DNA of 64,000 nucleotides from Vibrio cyclitrophicus (GTDB lineage Bacteria > Pseudomonadota > Gammaproteobacteria > Enterobacterales > Vibrionaceae): contig CP065366.1 of NCBI GenBank assembly GCA_023206055.1, positions 2,232,001 through 2,296,000 on the forward strand. The letters run 5' to 3'. Position 1 is the first letter of the stretch, and each line of letters starts with the position of its first letter. Made by a program: the position numbers and the translations under genes. The notes below the pieces were generated by a model. The model was not told the DNA's origin, ran no database searches, and was given only the letters and a program-made list of their open reading frames with translations. This document shows positions 34,672 to 42,974 of this stretch, one piece after another.

Positions 34672-35931
34672 TTAGAACTCGTGATCAGCCGTGTCTGGGT
34701 TTAGGCTATCAATACCAATCACACCAGCAGCACGCTCAATTGCAGCAGTTTGAGACACTAGCGCAACAATTGTTTTGTTTACTAGCGCGTTACCTGCAGC
34801 GTTGTCAGCAGCGATTAGCTGATCGAAGTGCTGGTTGTTTTTTTCTGCAGACGTTACTAACTCGCCGACTTGTGCACGTGCTAGGTCAAACTGCTTTTGG
34901 ATCTCTTTCGCAGCTTGCTCATCTTTTTGCTCTACTAGGTCAAACAGGCTTGGACCTGAAAGTAGAGTACCGTCTTCGCGCTTGTACAGACCCGTGTAAA
35001 CGTTGTAGATGCCTTGCTCGTTGTAGTAGTGAGAGTTGTGCGTGTTATCAGAGAAACAATCGTGCTCGTCTTCCGTTGAGTTAGCTTCTAGTGCCACCTT
35101 CATACGCTCGCCCGCTAGCTCACCTAGAGACAGTGAACCCATGCCGAATAGCATTTTACGTAGGCCGTTCTCGCTAGATTCAGAAAGAAGCTCTTGACGG
35201 TAGTTGCCTTTCTCGCCTTCAGCCCACTGCTTTTCCATCCACTCTAGATCTTGGATAAGTAGCTCAGCTGATGCTTTTAGGTATGCGCCACGACGGTCAC
35301 AGTTACCATTAGTACACTCAGCGCCAACAACGAAGTCAGTGTAAGCACGCTCACCTGCACCGCTGTTTGTGCCGTTTAAATCTTGGCCCCAAAGTAGGAA
35401 TTCAATCGCGTGGTAACCAGATGCTACGTTTGCTTCAGAACCGCCGATCTCGTTAAGGTCTGCGATTAGCTCAGGGGTGATGTTTGTTGCATCAACAGTC
35501 GTCTGACCAATTTGGAACGTTTTGTTAGCAACGATGTTTGCGCTAGCGCCTTCGTTACCAAGCTCATATTGGTAATCAGAAGAAACATAGTCGATAAGGC
35601 CTTCATCTAGTGGCCATGCGTTTAGTTGGCCTTCCCAATCATCAACAACAACGTTACCAAAGCGGAACACTTCAGATTGTTGGTAAGGAACACGAGACTC
35701 AAGCCAAGCTTGTTTTACTTGTTCGAAGTTGCCAGCAGAAGGAGAAGCTAAGAAGGTATCAATAGAAGAGTTCAACGCTTTTGCTGTGATTACTGAATCG
35801 GCAAACACTGCATGAGCAATATCTGCGTAATGTTCTACAACTTGATCTTGAGTTACGGCTGCGAAAGAAGAAGCAGAGGCAAAAATGAGTGACGAAGTTA
35901 CGGCTTTGGTCACTAAAGATTTAATGGTCAT
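34672..35931 (-). CDS. Imelysin-family protein (iron-regulated, peptidase M75-like)
   Basis: A 419-residue exported protein with a signal peptide (about 1-24, ASSFAAVT) and a complete imelysin metal motif GYHAIEFLLWGQDL. The iron-regulated IrpA/ICMP group has this motif, and it is also found in EfeO. Iron or heme binding in the periplasm is inferred. A Fur-like box precedes the gene, and the first position in the operon suggests it is expressed most strongly. Confidence 0.88.
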   Translation of the reverse strand: MTIKSLVTKAVTSSLIFASASSFAAVTQDQVVEHYADIAHAVFADSVITAKALNSSIDTFLASPSAGNFEQVKQAWLESRVPYQQSEVFRFGNVVVDDWEGQLNAWPLDEGLIDYVSSDYQYELGNEGASANIVANKTFQIGQTTVDATNITPELIADLNEIGGSEANVASGYHAIEFLLWGQDLNGTNSGAGERAYTDFVVGAECTNGNCDRRGAYLKASAELLIQDLEWMEKQWAEGEKGNYRQELLSESSENGLRKMLFGMGSLSLGELAGERMKVALEANSTEDEHDCFSDNTHNSHYYNEQGIYNVYTGLYKREDGTLLSGPSLFDLVEQKDEQAAKEIQKQFDLARAQVGELVTSAEKNNQHFDQLIAADNAAGNALVNKTIVALVSQTAAIERAAGVIGIDSLNPDTADHEF

Positions 35932-35975
35932 GAAGCATCCTTGTTGAGCTTTAAATTATTATTCGTAGTAATAGT

Positions 35976-35996
35976 GCAAACCATTATCATTTACAC
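35976..35996 (-). promoter_or_regulatory. Fur-like box upstream of the imelysin operon
   Basis: On the minus strand GTAAATGATAATGGTTTGC matches 13 of 19 positions of the Fur consensus with an intact ATGATAAT core. It is about 45-65 bases upstream of the first imelysin start, in a suitable position for repression by Fe-Fur. Confidence 0.6.
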
Positions 35997-36044
35997 TATG
36001 GATTTGAATAATACAAACTTACAATTTTATTGCAAGATAAATAC

Positions 36045-36068
36045 AAAAAAACCTCACATTTGTGAGGT
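36045..36068 (-). terminator. ribA terminator
   Basis: ACCTCACA / TGTGAGGT with a 2-base loop, and seven Ts on the minus strand about 40 bases after the ribA stop. Confidence 0.87.
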
Positions 36069-36108
36069 CTTTAAACATTTCTGTGTTAATCGCAACAGTG
36101 GGGGCTAA

Positions 36109-36705
36109 TCAGATGTCCAGATTATGCTTACCGTGTGAGACTTTGGCCTTCAAGTAGCTTTCGTTACCCGATTTAATGTGGGCCGAAGTGTTAACCACTT
36201 CTGCAATCTCAATACCAAACTCTTTAAGTTCTTTGATTTTCTTAGGGTTGTTGGTCACCAAGCGGATTTTTGTGGTACCCAAAGCGCGCAGCATTTCTGC
36301 CGCTTCAGTAAAATCACGCAAGTCATCGCCAAAACCTAAATGGTTATTCGCTTCATAGGTGTTCATGCCTTCGCTTTGCAGTCGGTACGCATCAATCTTG
36401 TTATATAGACCAATACCACGACCTTCTTGGCGTAGATAAAGAATCACGCCACCCGTCTCACCCATAATTCTAATGGTTTCGTCTAGCTGCTCGCCACAAT
36501 CACATCGAGAAGAATGGAAAACATCACCAGTAAGACACTCAGAGTGCATACGAACAAGAGGTATGTCTTGTGTTTTATCTGCTGATTTAAATATCACAGC
36601 AACATGCTCTTTATCTGTTTTCAATCCATGAAAAGACAGAAGTTCAGCATCAATACTGCTTGTTACCCCTACTTTGAAATCTATTCTGGCACGCACTTCC
36701 GCCAT
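36109..36705 (-). CDS. ribA: GTP cyclohydrolase II
   Basis: A 198-residue enzyme for the first step of riboflavin synthesis (GTP to 2,5-diamino-6-ribosylamino-4-pyrimidinone phosphate). The zinc site is CLTGDVFHSSRCDCGEQL and the catalytic/GTP region is YLRQEGRGIGLYNKI. The normal RibA length is obtained with the ATG at 36705 (MAEVRARIDF); an ATG 13 codons earlier is less likely. No FMN riboswitch is seen upstream. Confidence 0.95.
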   Translation of the reverse strand: MAEVRARIDFKVGVTSSIDAELLSFHGLKTDKEHVAVIFKSADKTQDIPLVRMHSECLTGDVFHSSRCDCGEQLDETIRIMGETGGVILYLRQEGRGIGLYNKIDAYRLQSEGMNTYEANNHLGFGDDLRDFTEAAEMLRALGTTKIRLVTNNPKKIKELKEFGIEIAEVVNTSAHIKSGNESYLKAKVSHGKHNLDI

Positions 36706-36877
36706 AGCTATACTCACTTGAAAATTCGATGTATTTAACAACACTACATGATATGTCTAGGCAATATTTTGTAGTGGACTATCTAATGATAGACACTATG
36801 AGGCTGTTAACAATTTTTTTCAAGGTCGACCTAGTACAAATTGTTATAATATAACAATTAATTTTCAAGTAAGAAAA

Positions 36878-36908
36878 AACCCCACATTAGCATGACCAAC
36901 ATGGGGTT
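36878..36908 (-). terminator. Terminator of the 58-residue small gene
   Basis: AACCCCA / TGGGGTT with a 17-base loop and six Ts on the minus strand, 45 bases beyond the small gene's stop. Confidence 0.65.
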
Positions 36909-36954
36909 ATAAATTAGACAGTTGCGGCTAAAACGACACTTTTTTACAGAACGC

Positions 36955-37131
36955 TCAACTTACTTGAGTTTGCTTCCATATGACAAGTTGCACCCAAGCA
37001 TTCTCTAATTCGGTTAACTCTTCTTGAGTTAGTGTAGAAATGCTCGACTTAGCACTGTATTTCTCTGCCCATTTATCTGACTGGACATGAGTATGGAACT
37101 CTTTCTTTAAATTTGAGATTACGTTATCCAC
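36955..37131 (-). CDS. Small protein of 58 residues, GTG start
   Basis: A minus-strand frame from GTG 37131 to TGA 36955 reads MDNVISNLKKEFHTHVQSDK ... STLTQEELTELENAWVQLVI.... The GTG is 7 bases after AAGGA, codon use is protein-like, and the frame ends just before a terminator. It is acidic-amphipathic and probably helical, with no signal peptide or cysteine. It lies between ribA and the nitrite reductase maturation gene. The family was not recognised. Confidence 0.7.
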   Translation of the reverse strand: MDNVISNLKKEFHTHVQSDKWAEKYSAKSSISTLTQEELTELENAWVQLVIWKQTQVS

Positions 37132-37220
37132 AGATACATCCTTATATAGCAGTGCTTAGCCTTTATAATCGGTTAATGTTACAAAATACAGTTCAATTGG
37201 TAAACACTAATACACAATTT

Positions 37221-37661
37221 TTATGAGCCCTTCCTAACACTTTTTACTGATAGATATATAAATAAGAGAAATAATACGCTCGGTAGCAGCCAAAGTAATA
37301 GATTTGAAACCTTCATCGCCGGTTTATAAAGTACAAACTCACCAAACCTTTCCGTCATATATTGAGTAATTTCACTATTACTCTGCCCTGCTTTCACCAT
37401 ATTGAACACAACAAGGCGTAAGTCTTTTGCTATCGGTGAGTTTGATTCAATCAGATTTTGGTTTTGACATTGTGGACAGCGCAACGTTTTTGCCAAGCTG
37501 ATAGCACGTCGCTGTTGCTCTGGGTTTTCAAACTCAAACAGTTCAACTTGAATACTCGTATCTTTATTACTGGCAGTAAACAGATCTTCAGCCATGGTAG
37601 GAAGGCTAATCACTACAAGAGCTGACAACATAAACAACGTTTGTATTAGAAACTTCATCAT
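37221..37661 (-). CDS. nrfF: CcmH/NrfF-type heme lyase subunit
   Basis: A 146-residue membrane-anchored periplasmic thiol protein that reduces apocytochrome cysteines for heme attachment. It has a signal peptide (about 1-24), the redox motif LRCPQCQNQNLIESNSPIA (CPQC at about 61-64), a short domain and a C-terminal helix (about 120-140). Its stop-side position and 4-base overlap with the thioredoxin-like gene show one maturation operon. In E. coli nrf clusters this protein (NrfF) together with NrfE and NrfG attaches heme to the special CxxCK site of NrfA. Confidence 0.88.
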   Translation of the reverse strand: MMKFLIQTLFMLSALVVISLPTMAEDLFTASNKDTSIQVELFEFENPEQQRRAISLAKTLRCPQCQNQNLIESNSPIAKDLRLVVFNMVKAGQSNSEITQYMTERFGEFVLYKPAMKVSNLLLWLLPSVLFLLFIYLSVKSVRKGS

Positions 37662-38212
37662 CCATTCACGCCATCAAAATACATCGCAAGTTCATCTTTC
37701 CATACCGTTTCATTAATCACGCCCAATAGCTTTTTAATAATCTGGCCATCGGCATCGACTAAATACGTTTCAGGCGTCCCGATTACGCCCAACTCTAATG
37801 CTAACTTACCTTGGGGGTCACTGATCACGGTTGAGTACGGGTTGCCATCATTCGATAACACATTAATCGCAGCCCCAGAGCTATCTCGATAATTAAGTCC
37901 GACGATTGGAATGCCTTTATCGCGAAGTTGAAGCAAAAATGCATGTTCGGTTTTACATATCCCACACCAAGAAGCCCAAACATTAACCAGTTGATAAGGA
38001 TGTTGAGTGACATCGGTAAGCGTAATTTCTTGCTGACCACTAGCGCCTTCATTATTCACTAACACGGTCGATGCAAATTCTGGAAATGCCCTTTGTTGTT
38101 CAGACACAATGGTCGACTGCTGCTTATTATCAAGCGCAAAGACAAACCCGAGCACCACAATTAATGCTAAGGCAATGAGACTAATTAGCTTGTTACGAAC
38201 GCTGGTATGCAT
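37658..38212 (-). CDS. DsbE/CcmG-type thiol:disulfide interchange protein
   Basis: A 184-residue periplasmic thioredoxin-fold protein with an N-terminal anchor (about 10-28) and active site WASWCGICKTEH (CGIC). The C-terminal VIGTPETYLVDADG carries the cis-Pro region. It supplies electrons to apocytochrome thiols during cytochrome c maturation. It overlaps ccmF/nrfE by 20 bases upstream and nrfF/ccmH by 4 bases downstream, so it is dedicated to this cluster. Confidence 0.9.
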   Translation of the reverse strand: MHTSVRNKLISLIALALIVVLGFVFALDNKQQSTIVSEQQRAFPEFASTVLVNNEGASGQQEITLTDVTQHPYQLVNVWASWCGICKTEHAFLLQLRDKGIPIVGLNYRDSSGAAINVLSNDGNPYSTVISDPQGKLALELGVIGTPETYLVDADGQIIKKLLGVINETVWKDELAMYFDGVNG

Positions 38213-40109
38213 ACTGAGACGCCTTAACAGTTTTCTTTTTACGATGAATCAATGAGAGTAAAGCGCCGATAATGGAGAACAGCCCACCAAACCAGATCCA
38301 GCGCGCATACGCCTTATACTGAACACGAAATGCGTAAGCGGTGGAATCGACTTTCTCGCCCATGGTGATATACACGTCGCCATGCCAGAACCACTTCATT
38401 GCAGGCTCACTCATGTTCATGACTCGAACTTGGTAATGCCTTCTTTCTGGCGCAATGGAAAAGCTTCGTTCATTAGCCTCTAGGTCAAGCACTGCCCTTT
38501 CGGCTGTAAAGTTCGATGCAACATAAAGCTCAGTATCACGATGAGACAGCGTCCAATCCATAAACTCAACCTGTTCACCGGGGCTCAATTTATAGCTGCG
38601 CTCAAACGAATGGTAGCTGTTCATCGCCGCACCTACGGCTAATACTGCGAGACCCACGTGTGCGAACGTCATCACCCATACTTTACGTTGGAACTTGGAA
38701 CTGCGCGTGACCACTAAGCCATAAACATGAGTCAGTACAATCCAAAACGCGAGTGACCATGTCATCAGTGCCATCACTTGAATCTTCTCTACCTGCACAA
38801 CATAGCAGGTAAAACCGAGAGCAATAGATAGCATAACGATTATCACCGTAACGCCTTTCGACGCTTGGGGTTTGATACTGAGTAATGGAGCAAGACCAAC
38901 AACGCCCATTGCGAGCAAAGCCAAAGGAGCAATCAGTAGGTTAAAGTATGGCGCGCCCACCGATATGTTCCCCAACCCAAGCAGCTCAAAGACCATTGGA
39001 TAAAACGTACCAAACACCACAACAGCGGTCGCCAGTACAAAAATGAGCACTGCGACCAAGCTTAAAAAGCTCTTACTGGCGAAGCTGGTAATCGGGCTCG
39101 ACTCGAAAGATTCACCTCGCACGATAAGAAGAGAAAACGAACTCACCAACACGACGACCAAGATCAGCAACAGTGCGATGCCTTTACTTGGGTCAACCGC
39201 AAAAGCGTGTACCGATGTAAGAACGCCAGAACGAACAATAAAGGTGCCTAAGATACTCAAACAAAACGTAATGAAAGCAAGGCTCAAAGACCACTTCAAC
39301 AGTTGCTGTTTTCCCTTGGCAACACCCAAGGTATGTAACAAAGCGGTAGAAGTGAGCCACGGTAATAAGCTCGCATTCTCAACAGGATCCCAGAACCACC
39401 AACCGCCCCAGCCCAATTCGTAATATGCCCACCAAGAACCAAGAATGATCCCTGCGGTTAAAAAGATCCAAGCAAATAAACACCAGCTTCGACAATGAGC
39501 GACCCAATCAAACTCTATCGGATCCACTAATAGCGCTGCGACTGCAAAGGCCAGTACAACCGAAAACCCTACATAACCTAGATAAAGTAACGGCGGATGG
39601 AATATCAAACCGACATCTTGCAGCATTGGATTAAGGTCTCGTCCTTCAAGCGGCAAGGTTGAATTCAATTCAAATGGGTTGGATGCGAATAGCGTGAACC
39701 AAGCGAATATCGCGAGCAGCAGATTCATCACCCACAGTACACGGCTTTGATATTCACTTGAGTAGCGTTTTTGCAAAGCGATAACACCGGACCAACAGCT
39801 AATGGTCAACACCCAAAATAGCAATGAGCCTTCATGCCCTGCCCACACGGCAGCCATTTTAAAAAAGGGAGGTAACTGTGTATTAGAATGTTCTGCGACA
39901 TACAGAATCGAGAAATCGTCACAGATAAAGGCATAACCAAGCAGAACAATAGCACCCAATGAAAATAGCGCGCTTGAAAGAGAGAAACTGCGAATTAAAC
40001 CAAGATTCGGTGATTGCTTGGCGAGCATTGGGTAAATCGAATGCACGGCGATAATGCTGCTAAGCACAGCGACCAAAACTAAACTAAACAGCCCCAAAGA
40101 ACCGACCAT
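38193..40109 (-). CDS. nrfE: CcmF/NrfE-type heme lyase subunit
   Basis: A 638-residue integral membrane protein with about 15 helices. The WWD heme-handling signature is clear (WAYYELGWGGWWFWDPVENA, about residues 224-243). With NrfF and NrfG it attaches heme to the nitrite reductase. It lies directly after nrfD in the same strand order as nrfBCDEF of other enterics and Vibrio. The NrfE assignment rests on context; the protein fold alone cannot separate NrfE from CcmF. Confidence 0.9.
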   Translation of the reverse strand: MVGSLGLFSLVLVAVLSSIIAVHSIYPMLAKQSPNLGLIRSFSLSSALFSLGAIVLLGYAFICDDFSILYVAEHSNTQLPPFFKMAAVWAGHEGSLLFWVLTISCWSGVIALQKRYSSEYQSRVLWVMNLLLAIFAWFTLFASNPFELNSTLPLEGRDLNPMLQDVGLIFHPPLLYLGYVGFSVVLAFAVAALLVDPIEFDWVAHCRSWCLFAWIFLTAGIILGSWWAYYELGWGGWWFWDPVENASLLPWLTSTALLHTLGVAKGKQQLLKWSLSLAFITFCLSILGTFIVRSGVLTSVHAFAVDPSKGIALLLILVVVLVSSFSLLIVRGESFESSPITSFASKSFLSLVAVLIFVLATAVVVFGTFYPMVFELLGLGNISVGAPYFNLLIAPLALLAMGVVGLAPLLSIKPQASKGVTVIIVMLSIALGFTCYVVQVEKIQVMALMTWSLAFWIVLTHVYGLVVTRSSKFQRKVWVMTFAHVGLAVLAVGAAMNSYHSFERSYKLSPGEQVEFMDWTLSHRDTELYVASNFTAERAVLDLEANERSFSIAPERRHYQVRVMNMSEPAMKWFWHGDVYITMGEKVDSTAYAFRVQYKAYARWIWFGGLFSIIGALLSLIHRKKKTVKASQYAYQRS

Positions 40110-40240
40110 ATCACCTCAATAAGGCTCCACCTAAGCAGAGCCAAGTAAAACCGTTGTTAGCTTCATTACGCAAAGAAACAGAGAATTAGTAAGCAAATGC
40201 TCAGTATCCAACATCTACTCACTAACAAACTTGAGCAGAA

Positions 40241-41221
40241 TTAAGCGAGCGTTAATTGTCCTGCATAAAGCACAAAGGTTCTTAGCATTAATACGCCCAT
40301 TAAGCTCAAAGACGTCACGGAAAAGATATACACCGAACTATGACGAATAGAGTCTGGCGTGACAGCATTGAGTAACAAGGGTAAAACCATGCCTACCCCA
40401 ATAACACCGTACCAGAACCAACTTGCCCAGAAGCCGCTGCCAATCGCGTTCCAAACTGCTTGTTCACTTTGGCCACCAGCGAAGATCAGCCCAGTAAAGA
40501 AAGTAATAAGAACAAACAACTCAAACATCACGACCGGGCGTTCGAATCCGTGGATCCATGAAATACTCGGGCTATGAGGTGATTCTTTAAAGACCAACAC
40601 ACCAAATAAAATACACGCCGCCGCACCCGAAGATAAACTCGAGAACAAGAACAAAATCGGCAGTACTGGGTTATTCAATAGTGGGAAGGTATTTAAAGCT
40701 GACAGCAAGAAGCCCGTATAAGCGGCAAGCATTAGAGCAAGAACGGCTAAGAATATTTCCAAAGCATTCTCAAACACTTCTAATTTGCCAATCCAATTTC
40801 CGACAAAGTCGAGTCGTCCTTTTAACCAAGCTTGGTCATTCAAGAACACAACGATTTGATCTCGGAATATAATGCCGATCCAAAGGAATAGGATCACCAT
40901 ATACACTTGGAATAAGATCACACCCATCGACATCACAGACGTTGGATTATAGAAGATCATGATCTTCCAAAAGGATAACGGTTTTGTTAGGTGGAAGACC
41001 AAGATCAACAAGCCTAAAATGATCCCAAATGGCGCAAGAAAAGCGGTCGCCTTTAACACACCATTATGAGCAGGATCGCCTTCAATGACCTTTCGTTTAA
41101 GGTAAATGGAGATCATGACGGCACCCGCCGACATCCCCGCCAGAAATAGATAAATAGCTATAATCCAGTCCCATACCACGGTACCAGACTGAAAAGCTGT
41201 GTCCCATGCACTCATAATCAA
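40241..41221 (-). CDS. nrfD: NrfD, quinol-oxidising membrane subunit
   Basis: A 326-residue polytopic protein (about 8-9 helices) of the NrfD/PsrC family that takes electrons from menaquinol and passes them to NrfC. The start WDTAFQSGTVVWDWIIAIYLFLAGMSAG is typical. ATGA overlap with nrfC (4 bases) means tight coupling. Confidence 0.93.
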   Translation of the reverse strand: MIMSAWDTAFQSGTVVWDWIIAIYLFLAGMSAGAVMISIYLKRKVIEGDPAHNGVLKATAFLAPFGIILGLLILVFHLTKPLSFWKIMIFYNPTSVMSMGVILFQVYMVILFLWIGIIFRDQIVVFLNDQAWLKGRLDFVGNWIGKLEVFENALEIFLAVLALMLAAYTGFLLSALNTFPLLNNPVLPILFLFSSLSSGAAACILFGVLVFKESPHSPSISWIHGFERPVVMFELFVLITFFTGLIFAGGQSEQAVWNAIGSGFWASWFWYGVIGVGMVLPLLLNAVTPDSIRHSSVYIFSVTSLSLMGVLMLRTFVLYAGQLTLA

Positions 41222-41904
41222 ATCTCCCCTTTTTGGTGTGGCACTTTATAGAGTTTTGGCTGAGTCCCTAGGTAGGCTTTATCCCTATAAACCACTTCCG
41301 ATTGAAGCACTTGGTTTATCTCACTCTTAGGGTCGTTCAGGTCGCCAAATATCAGCGCGTTAGTTGGGCAAGATTCAACACAAGCAGGTAACTTCCCTTC
41401 AGCCAAGTTAGTATCACGACAGAAATTACACTTATCAGCGGATTTATTCTCTGGGTGGAAAAAGCGCACTTGATACGGACAAGCTAATAAGCAGTAACCA
41501 CAACCCACACACTTCTCTTTGTGCACATCAACAATGCCGGTTTTCTCATCTTTATAGGCTGCACCCGTTGGGCAAACCATCACACACGGAGCATTATCAC
41601 AATGTTGGCAAGAGTTACGGGTAAAACGGTAATCAACATTTGGATATTCGCCTTGAGGTTCGCTCTTAATGATCTCTAAACGCGATACACCCTCAGGCAC
41701 TTTGTTTACTTCACGACATGCTTCAGTACAGGCTGTACAACCGATACACGCGGTTTCATCATGAACCATCCCGTAGCGCTTAGTGCCATCTTCCTGAACA
41801 TTGGCCAACGTTTTACGGCTTGTTACCGCCGCCGTTCCTGCAACCCCAGTCGTAAAGATCACAGCGCCTGCGCCAGCTAAAAAGTTTCTTCTTGAGCAGC
41901 TCAT
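41218..41904 (-). CDS. nrfC: NrfC, four-cluster ferredoxin-like subunit
   Basis: A 228-residue Tat-exported (SRRNFLAGAG) protein with four [4Fe-4S] cysteine groups: CIGCTACTEAC, CQHCDNAPCVMVC, CVGCGYCLLAC and CNFC...CVESC. It conducts electrons from NrfD to NrfB. It begins 3 bases after nrfB. Confidence 0.95.
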   Translation of the reverse strand: MSCSRRNFLAGAGAVIFTTGVAGTAAVTSRKTLANVQEDGTKRYGMVHDETACIGCTACTEACREVNKVPEGVSRLEIIKSEPQGEYPNVDYRFTRNSCQHCDNAPCVMVCPTGAAYKDEKTGIVDVHKEKCVGCGYCLLACPYQVRFFHPENKSADKCNFCRDTNLAEGKLPACVESCPTNALIFGDLNDPKSEINQVLQSEVVYRDKAYLGTQPKLYKVPHQKGEI

Positions 41905-41907
41905 AGA

Positions 41908-42492
41908 TTACTCCCCTTCTTTCTTCTGGTTGAAGTCTGAATGGCAATCCACGCACAGCTTAATGGTTTGCTTTTTATCTAAGCTCAGCACCTTAGCTTC
42001 GGTCGCATGAACATCATGGCAGTTTGAACACGTTAAGTTCTGTGCGTGAACATCGTGAGTCCAGCTCGCTTCACGCAGATCATCCGGTTTATGACAATCT
42101 ATACACTGGCTATTGGCGTCTAAAATTAAGCTAGGATCGAGGAAGACCTTTTCAGTTCCCTGCTGTGATTGGGCCGCGCGATACTTCACCACCTCGGGTG
42201 CACCTTCACGGTGATCGGGGCCAATAGAGGTATGACAATCGGTACAATTCACTTCACGACCAAGTAAAGCGTGTGCGCTCTTACCGTGTGAACCCAATAT
42301 CGTTTCTTTGGAGTCTTTGTGGCATTGAACACACTTGTAGTCTTTGTCGCGGATTAATTCGACTTCATGTCTTGTTGATTCTCCTACTGGCGTAACAGCA
42401 GGCTCAGCAACAGCATGAATGGAATAACCATAGAGGCAGAATGCTAGAAGGGATTTAAGCATTATGACTATGGCCAATTTAATATTGCCCAT
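41908..42492 (-). CDS. nrfB: NrfB, pentaheme electron donor to nitrite reductase
   Basis: A 194-residue exported cytochrome with five CxxCH sites (CVQCH, CTDCH, CIDCH, CSNCH, CVDCH), the expected number for NrfB. It carries electrons from NrfCD to NrfA. ATG 42492 is 4 bases from AAAGGA. First gene of the minus-strand nrfBCDE-dsbE-nrfF unit. Confidence 0.95.
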   Translation of the reverse strand: MGNIKLAIVIMLKSLLAFCLYGYSIHAVAEPAVTPVGESTRHEVELIRDKDYKCVQCHKDSKETILGSHGKSAHALLGREVNCTDCHTSIGPDHREGAPEVVKYRAAQSQQGTEKVFLDPSLILDANSQCIDCHKPDDLREASWTHDVHAQNLTCSNCHDVHATEAKVLSLDKKQTIKLCVDCHSDFNQKKEGE

Positions 42493-42679
42493 TTTATCCT
42501 TTCCTTATACCGGCATTATTTAACTCTCAACTAAATAATATTCCGGTTAAACAAAAGTACCCTTAAACGATATTATTAACGTTTAAATGATATCAATTCT
42601 TATTTTGGATAAGCCACAACGCTTTCTATATTTAGAATATACCTCTAATTAGGTAATGCGAAATTTACAAAGGTTAATA

Positions 42680-42695
42680 TGTGAACATAATCACC
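42680..42695. promoter_or_regulatory. CRP-like site in the nrf control region
   Basis: TGTGAACATAATCACC matches TGTGA-N6-TCACA at 9 of 10 fixed positions. It is midway between nrfB and nrfA. Confidence 0.5.
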
Positions 42696-42737
42696 CTATT
42701 TATCACAAGGTCATAGTATGTAATTGCTTGTTATATT

Positions 42738-42752
42738 TGATAATAATTATCA
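42738..42752. promoter_or_regulatory. Perfect 7-1-7 Fur-like box in the nrf control region
   Basis: TGATAATAATTATCA is an exact palindrome and an exact match to the TGATAAT-N-ATTATCA Fur motif. Confidence 0.6.
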
Positions 42753-42809
42753 CTTAAATTTCTCTCCCCACATTAACACATACCCCTTTAGGGTTATATA
42801 AACTTCAAC

Positions 42810-42823
42810 GTGATTAAAGTCAC
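42810..42823. promoter_or_regulatory. Second CRP-like site before nrfA
   Basis: GTGATTAAAGTCAC keeps the GTGA-N6-TCAC core of CRP sites, 150 bases before nrfA. Confidence 0.4.
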
Positions 42824-42832
42824 TGCCATTAA

Positions 42833-42846
42833 TTGATCTAAAACAA
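42833..42846 (+). promoter_or_regulatory. FNR-like box before nrfA
   Basis: TTGATCTAAAACAA matches the TTGAT-N4-ATCAA anaerobic FNR box at 9 of 10 positions, about 130 bases upstream of the nrfA start. This fits known anaerobic induction of nrf genes. Confidence 0.55.
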
Positions 42847-42974
42847 GCAAACTTCCGACACGTAACAAAATGTGTTTATTTATGAATTAATATAAACAGG
42901 AATTCTCCAGTTCTTAATTTGAATAGCAAACTCACAACGCTTGGTATAAAAATCAGTATATTGGAGATATCACT

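Larger units (their letters stand above)
42493..42974. other. Divergent nrf control region, about 480 bases
   Basis: Contains, in plus-strand order, a CRP-like site, a perfect Fur 7-1-7 box, another CRP-like site and an FNR-like box. It serves nrfB (minus) and nrfA (plus). Confidence 0.6.

Noticed and set aside
36706..36954. FMN riboswitch upstream of ribA
   Set aside because: The conserved RFN stems are not visible; only ordinary AT-rich spacer and a terminator.
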